A DNA stretch of 64,000 nucleotides, from positions 682,001 through 746,000 of the forward strand of contig NZ_AOPO01000001.1 in the NCBI RefSeq assembly GCF_000336575.1. The letters are read 5' to 3'. This DNA comes from Vreelandella titanicae BH1 (GTDB taxonomy: Bacteria > Pseudomonadota > Gammaproteobacteria > Pseudomonadales > Halomonadaceae). Below, piece after piece: positions 26,351 through 35,839 of this stretch (position 1 is the stretch's first letter; each line of letters begins with the position of its first letter). The translations under genes and the position numbers were made by a program. The notes beneath the pieces are model-generated. The model made no database searches, was not told where the DNA came from, and saw nothing but the letters and a program-made list of their open reading frames with translations.

Positions 26351-27253
26351 ATGGATAAGCTGACGGCAATGCGCACCTTTCGGCGAGTCGTAGAGCTGCA
26401 GAGCTTTTCTGCGGCCGCGAACGACCAGCGGCTCTCCAACGGCGCTGTGAGTAAACAGGTAGCGGAACTGGAGGCCAGCCTTGGGGTAACGCTGTTGACG
26501 CGTACCACCCGGCGGCTGAGCCTTACCGATGCGGGGCGGGCGTACTACGAACGCTGCGCCTGCATCCTCGACGACATTGAAGAAACCGAGCTAGCGTTGG
26601 GAGTTCACCAAGCAATCCCGCGGGGATCTCTTAAGATCAACTGCCCCATGTCGCTGGGGCTTTTGCATATCGCGCCTTTGATCCCCGTATTTGCCGAGCG
26701 CTACCCGGAAATCAACATCGAACTGGTTATGAATGACCGCCGCGTAGCGTTGGTGGAGGAAGGATTTGACGTCGCCTTACGTGCCGGTGACCCACTGGAA
26801 GATTCATCACTGATCGCACGCCGACTACAAAGCATTCATCGCGTATTGTGCGCCTCGCCAGGCTATCTCGAGCGATTCGGCGAACCGACAACACCTCAAG
26901 CACTTTCTGAGCATAAATGCCTGCTCTACAGCCTGGGCGCCGCACCGGAAGTGTGGCGCCTTGGCTATGCAGGGCAGACTATCGAACAGCGAGTGAAAGC
27001 AACCCTGACCGCCAATAGCAGCATCGCCCTGCGAGAAGCGCTGCTTGCGGGCATGGGCATTTCTCTAACCCCGACCTTCGTAGTCAGTGCGGATCTCAAG
27101 GCTGGGCGCTTGATTGAAATAATGCCGACATACCGCCCCCCTGAGCAAGGCCTCTATATTCTCTATCCAGCCAGCCGCTACCTCTCGCCAAAGGTACGCT
27201 GCTTTGTAGACTTCATGGTAAATCAGCTCGGCGGCACACCGCCCTGGGGGTAA
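26351..27253 (+). CDS. LysR-family transcriptional regulator
   Basis: 300 residues. N-terminal winged HTH MDKLTAMRTFRRVVELQSFS with SNGAVSKQVAELEASLGVTL, and a C-terminal substrate-binding domain from about residue 90. Divergent from wrbA and the DsbA-like gene with 140 bp between, so it likely controls them; LysR proteins next to wrbA-type genes often sense quinones or electrophiles. The effector is inferred, not seen. Confidence 0.9.
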   Translation: MDKLTAMRTFRRVVELQSFSAAANDQRLSNGAVSKQVAELEASLGVTLLTRTTRRLSLTDAGRAYYERCACILDDIEETELALGVHQAIPRGSLKINCPMSLGLLHIAPLIPVFAERYPEINIELVMNDRRVALVEEGFDVALRAGDPLEDSSLIARRLQSIHRVLCASPGYLERFGEPTTPQALSEHKCLLYSLGAAPEVWRLGYAGQTIEQRVKATLTANSSIALREALLAGMGISLTPTFVVSADLKAGRLIEIMPTYRPPEQGLYILYPASRYLSPKVRCFVDFMVNQLGGTPPWG

Positions 27254-27325
27254 AGCAGGGCTCATTGAGAGGGTAGAACAGGGCCCTAGATCCAGGGATA
27301 CCTCTAGGGTCTGGAATTGCCGACG

Positions 27326-28309
27326 TTATTTACTAACACTATCGACAAACCCATCTACAAAATTATCCAGCGCTTCAAACAGCACTTCACGAATGGGATC
27401 TGCCTCATTTACCAAGTGGTGGCGAGCTTCCGGGTGGCGGTGAATTTCGGCATTGGGAAACTTCTTCGCCAAAATCGCTAAATTCCACTCCCAATCAACG
27501 GTCAAATCCTGCTCGCCCTGGAGTATCAGGGTAGGCAGCGGGTTGGGCTCCTGGGCCAGTAGGCGAGGCATCCAGCGGCGCATGGCGCTCACCCAGGCAA
27601 CGCTCAAACGCTCGGGCTGCAGCGGGTCACCCTCGCGTAGAAACTCGGTGAACTGCTCGTCGGTAGAGTTGGGGCGATATTTACGCGGCAACTCTTTTAC
27701 AAAAGGGCTGGCAATCAAGTGCAGCCAGCTGGTTTGGCTCCATCCCCAAGGCCGCACCAGGGGCGCCAGCAGCACCAAACCCGACCAGCCGGAAGCCCCA
27801 CGACGGGTGAGTGCATCGGTAGCCAGAATCGCCCCACCGGTACTCTGGCCCACGCCTAACCACGGCTCAGGCGCCATGCCTTGGCTCTTTAGAGTCATCT
27901 GCAAGTGAGCCAGGCAGTGCTGATAATCATCGAAATCTTCTATTGCCGCCCGCGCACCGCTGGAAAGGCCGTGGCCGGGAAGATCCCACAGCACCACTCG
28001 CCACCCCTTAGCCAGCAGGCGTTCAAGCAAATGGCGATATAACCCCATATGATCGAAATAGCCATGTACCACAAAGGCAGTGCCCACCGGCTGCGGGGGG
28101 CTCCACACTTGGCACCACAGCGCAAAGCGCCCCGTATCGATAAAGCCTGCATGCACTTCACTGGTATCTAACAGCAGTGCTTCCAAGCCATAGTGGTGGA
28201 AATAGTCTTGCATGGCGTTTGCCAATACTTCCCCAGGCAACAGGCGGCTAAGGGCGGTATCGCCCGAGGCGTGGCGAAACAAGCCTTCCAGATGTTGGAA
28301 ATCACTCAT
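27326..28309 (-). CDS. Alpha/beta hydrolase, lysophospholipase (PldB)-like
   Basis: 327 residues. Features: oxyanion region FVVHGYFDHMGLYRHLLERL, LWDLPGHGLSSGARAAIEDF, nucleophile elbow GVGQSTGGAIL (Ser in GxSxG), LILQGEQDLTVDWEWN with the Asp, and HPEARHHLVNE with the catalytic His near the C-terminus. The triad is therefore complete. Serine aestivation-type pattern matches monoacylglycerol lipase and PldB relatives. No operon partner; the gene is divergent from glcB. Confidence 0.82.
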   Translation of the reverse strand: MSDFQHLEGLFRHASGDTALSRLLPGEVLANAMQDYFHHYGLEALLLDTSEVHAGFIDTGRFALWCQVWSPPQPVGTAFVVHGYFDHMGLYRHLLERLLAKGWRVVLWDLPGHGLSSGARAAIEDFDDYQHCLAHLQMTLKSQGMAPEPWLGVGQSTGGAILATDALTRRGASGWSGLVLLAPLVRPWGWSQTSWLHLIASPFVKELPRKYRPNSTDEQFTEFLREGDPLQPERLSVAWVSAMRRWMPRLLAQEPNPLPTLILQGEQDLTVDWEWNLAILAKKFPNAEIHRHPEARHHLVNEADPIREVLFEALDNFVDGFVDSVSK

Positions 28310-28526
28310 CGATGTTTCTCCATAACGCCATTGTCCTTTGACCTAGGCACGGCTGATGTTTCGCGCTTTCAGAACCAAATGCCTAGTCATTTGGTCGAGC
28401 ATTTTAGCGCATTAGGGTCTACGCTGTTTACATGCCCGGCCAGGTGTGGAATTATTTTCCATAAATACATTTTACGCTGACCGTAGCAAACACATCACCC
28501 ACTGGCATCCTCACAGGAGAAACCCC

Positions 28527-30713
28527 ATGAGCGAGCGTATCACGCGCCACCGTTTACAGGTGGCAGCCGATCTAGATCGTTTTATAAATGAGCAGGCGCT
28601 ACCGGGAACAGGTGTTGATGAAAACGCCTTTTGGGCCGGTGTGGATGCCCTGTTTCATGATTTGACCCCTAAAAATCGTCAATTGCTCGAAGAGCGCGAC
28701 ACGCTGCAAGAGAAGCTAGATGCATGGCACCGGGAAAACCCCGGCCCGGTCACCGATATGCCGGGATACCGTCGCTTCCTGAAAGAGGTTGGCTACCTGG
28801 CAGAAGCGCCGGCTAATGTAAAAGCGACCACCGCCAACGTTGACCGTGAAGTTGCCGTTCAGGCAGGCCCGCAGTTGGTTGTGCCGGTGAGCAACGCACG
28901 CTATGCGCTGAACGCGGCGAACGCCCGCTGGGGCAGCCTTTACGACGCCCTGTACGGCACCGATGCGATTTCCGAAGAGGATGGCGCGGAGAAAGGCACC
29001 AGCTTTAACCCGAAACGCGGCGCCAAAGTGATTGCCTACGCCCGTGGCGTGCTTGACCGCGCGGCACCGCTGGCGACTGGCTCGCACCGGGATGCGATGA
29101 ACTACGCCATTCGTGATGAGCACTTGGTAGTAACGCTGGAAGGTGGTCGTGAAACCGGCTTGAAGGATTCCGGCAAGCTGATCGGTTTTAACGGCGAAGC
29201 GGCGAAACCCGACGCGATTCTGTTGGGGAACAACGGCCTGCACCTGGAAATCCAGATCGACCCTAACGACGCCATCGGCAAAACCGACCCGGCAGGCGTT
29301 AAAGATGTCGTGGTGGAAGCCGCCCTGACCGCCATCATGGATTGCGAAGACTCCGTTGCCGCAGTGGATTCAGAAGACAAGGTGGGCGTTTACAGTAACT
29401 GGCTGGGCCTGATGAAGGGCGATCTGGAAGAGAAGATCGAAAAAGGCGGCAAGACGTTTACCCGCAAGCTGAACGCCGACCGCACCTGGCAAACCACCGA
29501 TGGCAGCAGCGTCACGCTGCCCGGCCGTTCGCTGATGTTCGTGCGCAATGTGGGTCACTTAATGACCACACCGGCGATTTTGGATGAGAACGGTAACGAG
29601 CTGCCGGAAGGTATCCTTGATGCCGTGGTTACCTCGCTGCTCGCGTTGCATGATCTGAAGAAAGACGCTGACCAGCCGCGCAACTCGCGCACTGGCTCTG
29701 TTTATATCGTCAAGCCGAAGATGCACGGCCCTAAAGAAGTTGCCTTCGCCAACGAGCTGTTTAGCCGCGTTGAAGACATTTTGGGCATGAACCGCGACAC
29801 CCTGAAAATGGGTATCATGGACGAAGAGCGTCGCACCACCGTTAACCTCAAGGCGTGTATCGCTGAAGCGGCTTCACGGGTGGCATTTATCAACACCGGC
29901 TTCCTCGACCGTACCGGCGACGAAATGCATACCGCCATGGAAGCGGGTCCCATGGTGCGCAAGGGCGACATGAAAAGCGCCGCTTGGATTCAGGCCTACG
30001 AGAAGAGCAACGTGCAAGTGGGCCTTGCCTGCGGCCTTCGCGGTCGTGCCCAGATTGGTAAAGGCATGTGGGCCATGCCTGACCTGATGCACAACATGCT
30101 AGAGCAGAAAATCGGCCATCCGAAAGCGGGTGCCAACACGGCTTGGGTGCCTTCACCTACGGCCGCTGCGCTTCACGCGCTGCACTATCATCAGGTCAAC
30201 GTCACCGACGTTCAGCGCGAGCTGGAAGCGTTGGGTGAGCCCGACTACCTGGACGACCTACTCACCGTGCCAGTAGCGGAAAACGCCAACTGGTCGGATG
30301 AAGAGAAGCAGCAGGAGCTGGATAACAACTGCCAGGGTATTCTCGGCTACGTAGTTCGCTGGGTAGAGCACGGCGTCGGTTGCTCGAAAGTGCCGGATAT
30401 CCACAACGTAGGCCTGATGGAAGACCGCGCCACGCTGCGTATCTCCAGCCAGCACATTGCCAACTGGCTACACCACGGCATTGTCGATGCACCGCGAGTG
30501 GAAGAGACCCTCAAGCGCATGGCCAAGGTAGTCGACGAGCAGAACGCTGGCGACCCCACCTACACCGCCATGAGCGCCAATTTTGAAGGCTCCACGGCTT
30601 TCAAAGCCGCCTCCGACCTGATCTTCAAAGGCCGCGTACAGCCTTCCGGCTACACCGAGCCGCTACTCCACGAGTGGCGTCAGGTGCATAAGGCCCAGGT
30701 GCATAAGGCATAG
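28527..30713 (+). CDS. glcB: Malate synthase G
   Basis: 728 residues from the ATG at 28527 (AGGAGA site; the frame is open from 28446 but the family N-terminus [19 protein letters not shown] starts here). Visible motifs: [53 protein letters not shown] and the catalytic region [20 protein letters not shown]. It condenses acetyl-CoA with glyoxylate to malate (glyoxylate/glycolate metabolism). The last nine residues VHKAQVHKA are an unusual extension made by a 15-bp tandem repeat that spans the stop codon. Confidence 0.95.
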   Translation: MSERITRHRLQVAADLDRFINEQALPGTGVDENAFWAGVDALFHDLTPKNRQLLEERDTLQEKLDAWHRENPGPVTDMPGYRRFLKEVGYLAEAPANVKATTANVDREVAVQAGPQLVVPVSNARYALNAANARWGSLYDALYGTDAISEEDGAEKGTSFNPKRGAKVIAYARGVLDRAAPLATGSHRDAMNYAIRDEHLVVTLEGGRETGLKDSGKLIGFNGEAAKPDAILLGNNGLHLEIQIDPNDAIGKTDPAGVKDVVVEAALTAIMDCEDSVAAVDSEDKVGVYSNWLGLMKGDLEEKIEKGGKTFTRKLNADRTWQTTDGSSVTLPGRSLMFVRNVGHLMTTPAILDENGNELPEGILDAVVTSLLALHDLKKDADQPRNSRTGSVYIVKPKMHGPKEVAFANELFSRVEDILGMNRDTLKMGIMDEERRTTVNLKACIAEAASRVAFINTGFLDRTGDEMHTAMEAGPMVRKGDMKSAAWIQAYEKSNVQVGLACGLRGRAQIGKGMWAMPDLMHNMLEQKIGHPKAGANTAWVPSPTAAALHALHYHQVNVTDVQRELEALGEPDYLDDLLTVPVAENANWSDEEKQQELDNNCQGILGYVVRWVEHGVGCSKVPDIHNVGLMEDRATLRISSQHIANWLHHGIVDAPRVEETLKRMAKVVDEQNAGDPTYTAMSANFEGSTAFKAASDLIFKGRVQPSGYTEPLLHEWRQVHKAQVHKA

Positions 30714-30726
30714 GTGCATAAGGCAT
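30682..30726. repeat. Three tandem 15-bp repeats at the 3' end of glcB
   Basis: Unit AGGTGCATAAGGCAT: copies 30682-30696 (last three bases CCC), 30697-30711 and 30712-30726. The glcB stop lies at the junction of copies two and three. The repeat most likely arose by replication slippage and has changed the protein's C-terminus. Confidence 0.9.
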
Positions 30727-30751
30727 AGTAAGTTCGTTTTATGGTGTAATC

Positions 30752-30782
30752 AGCCTCGAGGTTCATCCTTCGGGGCTTTTTT
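30752..30782 (+). terminator. Probable rho-independent terminator after glcB
   Basis: Imperfect GC-rich stem (GCCTCGAGG / CCTTCGGGGC, including G-U pairs) followed by TTTTTT. Lies between glcB and the thioesterase gene, so the latter probably has separate transcription or depends on readthrough. Confidence 0.75.
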
Positions 30783-30798
30783 ATAAAGGAAAACAACA

Positions 30799-31215
30799 AT
30801 GACCGTAATGACTGCCGAGCAAATCGAACACTTTTTAGACGAAGTGTTTCCCCAGCGGATGGGCAAGATAGAGAGCGTGGGCGAAATGACGGCGACCCTG
30901 CGCTTGAAGATCGGCAACGAGCATCTGCGCCCCGGCCCGCGGGTTTCCGGGCCCACCATGATGGGCTTTGCGGATGTAGCTATGTATGTGGCGATATTGG
31001 CGCAGATTGGCCCCGAACCCATGGCGGTGACCAGCGACTTAAACTGCCACTTCCTCCGCGCAGCGTCAGGTGATCATGACATTATCGCCCACGCCAAGCT
31101 GATCAAACTCGGCCGCCGCTTAGCGGTGGGCGAAGTTCAACTCTTCTCAGTCAGCGACGAAACGCGCCCCGTGGTGCATGTCACCGCCAGCTATGCGCTG
31201 CCCGAAAAGCCTTAA
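30799..31215 (+). CDS. PaaI-like hotdog thioesterase
   Basis: 138 residues, hotdog fold. GNEHLRPGPRVSGPTMMGFADVAMYV holds the usual Asp-containing helix and is followed by MAVTSDLNCHFLRAA and a C-terminal strand pair. Such enzymes hydrolyse acyl- or aryl-CoA thioesters. Good GGAAA site before the ATG. The substrate is unknown; it follows glcB but a terminator separates them. Confidence 0.8.
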   Translation: MTVMTAEQIEHFLDEVFPQRMGKIESVGEMTATLRLKIGNEHLRPGPRVSGPTMMGFADVAMYVAILAQIGPEPMAVTSDLNCHFLRAASGDHDIIAHAKLIKLGRRLAVGEVQLFSVSDETRPVVHVTASYALPEKP

Positions 31216-31226
31216 GGGACCGTCAA

Positions 31227-31670
31227 TTACGGCGCCAACGTCATAAACGGCTCATCTTGTTGGTCGCTAAAGGCGTAAACGTTATAGGGCTCGCTCTGAG
31301 GCCCCGGCATACCCGGCGTACCGATGGGCATCCCCGCCAGGCCAATGCCATCTATGTCGGGTTGCTCTTCAAACAGCTTGGTAACCGCTCCCATCGGCAC
31401 ATGGCCTTCAATCCAGTAGTCACCTATTTCGATGGTATGACACGACCCCAAACCATAGGGCACACCCGCCTGCTGCTTGATATCCCCCAGCTCTACGTCA
31501 TCTACAATCGTCACTTCTACACCAAGCTCTTCAAGATGGCGCGCATATTCGTCACAGCAACCGCACTGGGGGTTTTTATACAATGTGGCCTCGTCCGGCA
31601 ACGCAGCTTGAGCCGAGGCGGCTCCTAGGAGTAAAGCACTAGATAAAACCGTAGCGGTAAAACGTTTCAT
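31227..31670 (-). CDS. DUF411 periplasmic metal-binding protein
   Basis: 147 residues with a signal peptide ending SAQAAL. DUF411 features: LYKNPQCGCCDEYARHLEEL, GVPYGLGSCHTIEIGDYWIE, GHVPMGAVTKLFEEQPDIDG and GLAGMPIGTPGM. The Cys-x-Cys-Cys and SCH motifs suggest copper binding; DUF411 proteins often lie near copper resistance genes, but here no copper operon is adjacent. Single gene. Confidence 0.88.
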   Translation of the reverse strand: MKRFTATVLSSALLLGAASAQAALPDEATLYKNPQCGCCDEYARHLEELGVEVTIVDDVELGDIKQQAGVPYGLGSCHTIEIGDYWIEGHVPMGAVTKLFEEQPDIDGIGLAGMPIGTPGMPGPQSEPYNVYAFSDQQDEPFMTLAP

Positions 31671-31770
31671 GAGCGATCTCCTTGAGGTGTGTGACTAAAC
31701 CAATAGCTGGCCAGCAGGACTATACCCAGCTCTATCAGCCATAGGCCCTCAGTCATAAGCTCTATCAACA

Positions 31771-31799
31771 AAAAAGTTAGTGGCATCCATTAACTTTTT
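31771..31799 (-). terminator. Rho-independent terminator of the two-component operon
   Basis: 13-bp stem AAAAAGTTAGTGG / CCATTAACTTTTT with a CAT loop, and a T-run on the minus strand. It lies 105 bp after the sensor-kinase stop. Confidence 0.8.
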
Positions 31800-31904
31800 A
31801 TCTTACAACCTATAGGTAGCCCCAAGGTCAAGCGGCAAAATAGACGCAAATCTGACTTTGGGCGCATGCATAGAGGAAAATATAACCCACAGCCCTCACC
31901 TACC

Positions 31905-33317
31905 TTAGATGGCTTGCAGCTTGTTTTTTCCCCACGTAACACTGACCGCTAGCCCGTTGGGCATGCGGTTACTAAGTGCAAGGCGTGCGTCTTGGCGCTG
32001 AGCCAACTCCGAAACAATCGACAAACCCAATCCGCTGCCGGTAGTACCCTGACCAGACGCGCGCCTAAAGCGCTCAGTGACTTTATCCAATAGTGCCTCG
32101 GGGAGTCCGGGGCCAGTATCTTTCACAATAAGTTGGGGAAAACCCTCCTCAAGCGCCAATTCTACCTCCACCCAGCCGCCTTCTGGCGTATAGCGCAAGG
32201 CATTATCCAGTAAGTTACGAAAGAGAATTCCCACCTCGACTTCGTCGGCACGCACCTCCAGCCGGGTTAATCCTGTTAGCCTCAAATGCTGATCTCGCTC
32301 TTCAGCGAGTGGCCATAGCTCTGCTACCAATTCAGCAACAATAGGATAGAGATCGATAGTGGCCGGTGAGGTTGTGGCTACTTGATCCAAACGAGCCAAA
32401 ATAAGCAGTTGTTCTACCACCCGCTGCAGCCGTTCTACTCCGATATAAGCCTTTTTTAATGATTGCTCTCCCCCCTCCTGCGCGTTATCCAGATGAATTC
32501 TCAGCGCTGCTAAGGGAGTACGTAATTCATGGGCCGCATCTGCTGTAAAGCGCCTCTCGCGCTCTAACGTTTCTTTCAACCGGGCGATAAAGTCGTTTAG
32601 CGATTGGCGTAATTCATTAAGCTCTTGAGGAACCGGGTCATCAATTTTACGCAGGTCGTGGGCGGAGCGGCCTTGTACTTGGTTGGAAAGCGCTTGAATG
32701 GGCGCAATACCTCGCCGGATAATACGACTCATCAGCCAAAGGAGGAGTGGAAGCAAAAAGAGCATCGGCAATAAATTGTTCCAGGTGATGCGCTCCACCA
32801 CTTCATCATGAAACGAACCTCGCAGCCCCATGCTGATCCAGGTATTGCTGGCAACATCGAACATGCTGAAAACCCGCCAACGATGACCATCGTAGCTTTC
32901 CCAGCGAAAACCCTCCTCTAAAGGCGCGGGGAAAGGCCCGGCATCATTCCATTTGCCCCCTAGAAGCCTGGGTGAGCCATCGGCATTCCAAAAACCCAGT
33001 ACTAATTTAAGTTCTTCCTCGTGGTAAAGCTTGATACCTGATTCAAAGCTGCTGTCGGGCACTGCGTTACCGTCGCGATATAGCTGAGCCGGATGTTCTG
33101 GAAGGCCCATGCGCGAAGCCAGTCGAGCATAGTCGTCAATGGTCGCGTTGGGATCGAGTTGGCCAGCCACAATCCGGCTATGCAGACTAAGCTGTGTATC
33201 GAGAATTTCTTCTAGCTCGTGATCCGTAATTAAGTAGGCCGCGGTAACCGCAACTCCCCCGGCGGCAACCATGGTAATGGCCAGGGTACGAAGTAGATAA
33301 CGCCGTATCGATATCAT
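31905..33317 (-). CDS. Sensor histidine kinase, PmrB/QseC type
   Basis: 470 residues. Two membrane helices (about residues 11-30 and 180-200) enclose a periplasmic sensor domain of ~150 residues; a HAMP-like segment follows, then the H-box with His263 (FTADAAHELRTPLAALRIH), N-box LLDNALRYTPEGG and G-boxes KDTGPGLPE and GTTGSGLGLSIV. Overlaps the regulator gene by 4 bp. The sensor domain resembles the QseC-like N-terminal family, while the paired DNA boxes and the target operon resemble PmrAB; the two families are close relatives. The signal is unknown, perhaps Fe(III), Al(III), pH or cationic peptides. Confidence 0.85.
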   Translation of the reverse strand: MISIRRYLLRTLAITMVAAGGVAVTAAYLITDHELEEILDTQLSLHSRIVAGQLDPNATIDDYARLASRMGLPEHPAQLYRDGNAVPDSSFESGIKLYHEEELKLVLGFWNADGSPRLLGGKWNDAGPFPAPLEEGFRWESYDGHRWRVFSMFDVASNTWISMGLRGSFHDEVVERITWNNLLPMLFLLPLLLWLMSRIIRRGIAPIQALSNQVQGRSAHDLRKIDDPVPQELNELRQSLNDFIARLKETLERERRFTADAAHELRTPLAALRIHLDNAQEGGEQSLKKAYIGVERLQRVVEQLLILARLDQVATTSPATIDLYPIVAELVAELWPLAEERDQHLRLTGLTRLEVRADEVEVGILFRNLLDNALRYTPEGGWVEVELALEEGFPQLIVKDTGPGLPEALLDKVTERFRRASGQGTTGSGLGLSIVSELAQRQDARLALSNRMPNGLAVSVTWGKNKLQAI

Positions 33318-33976
33318 TGTGCTTGGCTATCCAGCCGGTAGCCAATTCCGCGCACATTAATGATCAAATGTTTTTCAAGTTTTTTACGCAGATGATGAAT
33401 GTGAACTTCCACCGCATTGGACTCTATCTCATCGCCCCAACCGTAAAGCAAACTTTCTAAACGAGGACGAGATAGCACTCTGTCGGGATGCCTAGCTAGC
33501 TCTAACAACAAGGCATACTCCCGTCGGCCCAACTTTACGTCTTTGCCCCGCCAACTCACCGCATGACGAGCCTCATCAATACTCAGTGCACCCAGCGTCA
33601 ACATCTGCGAGGCGCGTCCCTCAGCGCGCCGCATTACGACACGCAAACGGGCAAGTAACTCCTGCAAATTAAATGGCTTGAGTACATAGTCATCCGCCCC
33701 AGCATCTAAGCCGCCAATACGGTCTTCCATCGCATCACGGGCCGTCAAAATCAGAATAGGCAGAGTTGATTGCTGACGGAGTAAATGCAGTACCTGCATA
33801 CCGTCCATATCGGGCAGCCCAAGATCCAAAATAATCACACTGAAGGTCTCGCTATTGACAGCATTGATTGCTTCACGCCCAAGCATAAACCAATCGACTG
33901 TATACCCCTCTCGCTCCAGGGCTGTCTTAATGCCATCCCCAAGCAGGGGATCGTCTTCTATCAGCAGTGCGCGCAT
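33314..33976 (-). CDS. OmpR-family response regulator, PmrA/QseB type
   Basis: 220 residues. Receiver domain with acidic residues IEDDP, phospho-Asp51 (IILDLGLPDMDG), Thr (LTARDA) and Lys (VLKPFNLQELLARL). C-terminal winged helix (LGRREYALLLELARHPDRV ... SNAVEVHIHHLRKKL ... RGIGYRLD). First gene of the operon with the sensor kinase. A PmrA-type direct repeat lies 43 bp upstream, suggesting autoregulation, and a second one lies before the divergent lipid A-modification operon. Confidence 0.88.
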   Translation of the reverse strand: MRALLIEDDPLLGDGIKTALEREGYTVDWFMLGREAINAVNSETFSVIILDLGLPDMDGMQVLHLLRQQSTLPILILTARDAMEDRIGGLDAGADDYVLKPFNLQELLARLRVVMRRAEGRASQMLTLGALSIDEARHAVSWRGKDVKLGRREYALLLELARHPDRVLSRPRLESLLYGWGDEIESNAVEVHIHHLRKKLEKHLIINVRGIGYRLDSQAQ

Positions 33977-34018
33977 TTTGCTTCCTCAATCGTCAAACCT
34001 TTATCGTGGATGCCAAAA

Positions 34019-34035
34019 CTTAAGCTTTTCTTAAA
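34019..34035. promoter_or_regulatory. PmrA/QseB-type box 1
   Basis: CTTAAG-CTTTT-CTTAAA: a direct repeat with exactly five bases between the half-sites, matching the PmrA consensus YTTAAK-N5-YTTAAK. Placed 43 bp upstream of the regulator gene in the divergent region; likely autoregulatory. Confidence 0.75.
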
Positions 34036-34120
34036 TACGGAGACTTATAACCCACAAAGTAGTTTCGTCTAAACTAAACCAGTAAGCCTACCACCCTATT
34101 TTTGTAAAGCTCTTACACAG

Positions 34121-34137
34121 TTTAACTCTTCTTTAAG
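34121..34137. promoter_or_regulatory. PmrA/QseB-type box 2
   Basis: TTTAAC-TCTTC-TTTAAG: a second direct repeat with N5 spacing, one base off consensus in the first half. Lies just upstream of the glycosyltransferase-dgkA-PAP2-eptA operon, where a response regulator would act over the -35 region. Confidence 0.7.
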
Positions 34138-34193
34138 TTATTAGGCTCATGCTGCCTCTTCCGACGTGGGAAAAGCCAAAAGAGCGCCAGAGC

Positions 34194-35384
34194 ATGCATT
34201 TACTAACCCTCATTAGAACAAACTATTACTTAAAAATAATGGCTCGTGGTTTAGAAAAAGGAATGAAACGATATTTACTGAGAGGTATACGGTATATCGT
34301 CAAACCGCCTGCGCCAGAAACCATCGACAGCCTTGTGGGTATAGAAAAAATTCTAATTATTCGCCCCAATTTTCGTCTGGGAAATGCGCTAATCAGCACC
34401 CCTGTCATTGATGCTTTTCGTGAACGTTTTCCTTCCGCACGCATAGACTATCTAGCGACGGATAAAACTTTTCCACTGTTGCAACAACGACCTATTGACC
34501 ATTTTTATTTACTGTCGAGATCCGCGATCCTTCGTCCTTGGAAGTGTGTGACATTATTACGACGCCTAAGGGCTCAACGTTATGATCTAGCGGTACAAGT
34601 GAGCGGAGGATCAACGAGCGGTTTTATAGTGACCCAGTTAATAGGGGCACGGTATAGCATGGGTTCACGTAAAGGTCACCAGCGATGGTACAGCATTGAG
34701 GCGGAAGGGAAGTCATCACATGCCTACGATGCCATCATTAATTTAACACATCAGCTCGGTGTCGCTTGCCATAATCGGCCATTGCTCCAGCTAACGAAGC
34801 AGGAGCGCTCTCAGGCAATGACGAAGATAAGACAGCTAACCAGTCTTCATAGCGATCACCCATCAGATACTGACTTTATTGCTATCTTCGTAGGTGGGCA
34901 TCAAAACAAACGTTGGCCGTTGGCATTTTGGCTAATGCTCATCGATGCCATGGAAGCCCACAAAATACGCTATGTCGTTTTCCTTGGGCCCGAGGAGTTT
35001 AGGCTTCTAGCACCTATTGAGCAGCGTTTAAAGTCCTCCCTCTACGGCAGCTTATGCCCACCTCTTCCTATCCGTCACTTTGCCGCCGTTTTGGAGCGTG
35101 CCCAATTACTCGTGACACCAGACTCAGGGCCTATGCATTTAGCGGCAGCGCTCGACGTCCCCACAATATCCCTGGTACGCCAGCAAAAATCTCTCGCCTT
35201 CGTACCTCGAGAATCCTATGACACCATCCTTTGGCGCCCAGAGATCAACACGGTAGTAGAAGCCATACAAGCTAATGTTGACGGGCAAGCCTCAACGCCC
35301 CCCGGTCAGCCGACCTCTGTAAAATACTATCCAAAACAGTACGTAACACCACCACCTATTGCAGTCCATACGTACGCCCGTTAA
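34194..35384 (+). CDS. Family 9 glycosyltransferase (heptosyltransferase-like)
   Basis: 396 residues from the ATG at 34194; another in-frame ATG at 34149 lies only 11 bp after PmrA box 2, so transcription probably starts inside that extension. GT9 features: ILIIRPNFRLGNALISTPVI at the N-terminal domain, a central FVGGHQNKRWPLAFWLML, and the nucleotide-sugar region LLVTPDSGPMHLAAALDVPT. These enzymes add heptose or similar sugars to LPS core. First gene of an operon with dgkA, a PAP2 phosphatase and eptA. Base composition is more A/T-rich than the flanking genes, suggesting acquisition. The sugar donor is unknown. Confidence 0.8.
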   Translation: MHLLTLIRTNYYLKIMARGLEKGMKRYLLRGIRYIVKPPAPETIDSLVGIEKILIIRPNFRLGNALISTPVIDAFRERFPSARIDYLATDKTFPLLQQRPIDHFYLLSRSAILRPWKCVTLLRRLRAQRYDLAVQVSGGSTSGFIVTQLIGARYSMGSRKGHQRWYSIEAEGKSSHAYDAIINLTHQLGVACHNRPLLQLTKQERSQAMTKIRQLTSLHSDHPSDTDFIAIFVGGHQNKRWPLAFWLMLIDAMEAHKIRYVVFLGPEEFRLLAPIEQRLKSSLYGSLCPPLPIRHFAAVLERAQLLVTPDSGPMHLAAALDVPTISLVRQQKSLAFVPRESYDTILWRPEINTVVEAIQANVDGQASTPPGQPTSVKYYPKQYVTPPPIAVHTYAR

Positions 35385-35461
35385 TGAATGAAAGCGCATA
35401 ACTATTCGTTAAGTTTTGCGCTTTATAGTGGCCCTAATATTACGTCACCGAGTCTACCGCC

Positions 35462-35839
35462 TTGCATATTTCCACTACGCCAAAACCCAATGGCAAGGGT
35501 TTTAAACGTATTTTCCGTGCTTCTATTAATGCAGTTTCTGGTTTAGAAGCTTGCTGGAAAAATGAATCCGCTTTTAGGCAAGAGGTATTGCTATGCCTCA
35601 TCCTCTACCCCTTTATATTTTTTGTTAATGTCACTTGCGTGGAAAAAGCGTTGCTGTTTTTTTCACTTACATCTGTATTGATAGTGGAACTCATCAACTC
35701 CGCCATCGAAAACACTATTGACCGCATCGGACTTGAAAATAACGAACTTAGTGGGCGAGCTAAAGACATGGGAGCAGCCGCCGTCATGTTGACAATTCTC
35801 ATGATGGTCGGTGTGTGGCTATGCGTACTGCTAAACTAA
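35462..35839 (+). CDS. dgkA: Diacylglycerol kinase
   Basis: 125 residues beginning with a TTG start (no in-frame ATG precedes the conserved part). Three membrane helices and the family signature VELINSAIENTIDRIGLENN followed by ELSGRAKDMGAAAVMLTIL. It phosphorylates diacylglycerol released when phosphoethanolamine or glycerol-phosphate is taken from phospholipids. That fits well with eptA two genes downstream, because EptA makes diacylglycerol from phosphatidylethanolamine. Overlaps the PAP2 gene by 19 bp. Confidence 0.93.
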   Translation: MHISTTPKPNGKGFKRIFRASINAVSGLEACWKNESAFRQEVLLCLILYPFIFFVNVTCVEKALLFFSLTSVLIVELINSAIENTIDRIGLENNELSGRAKDMGAAAVMLTILMMVGVWLCVLLN

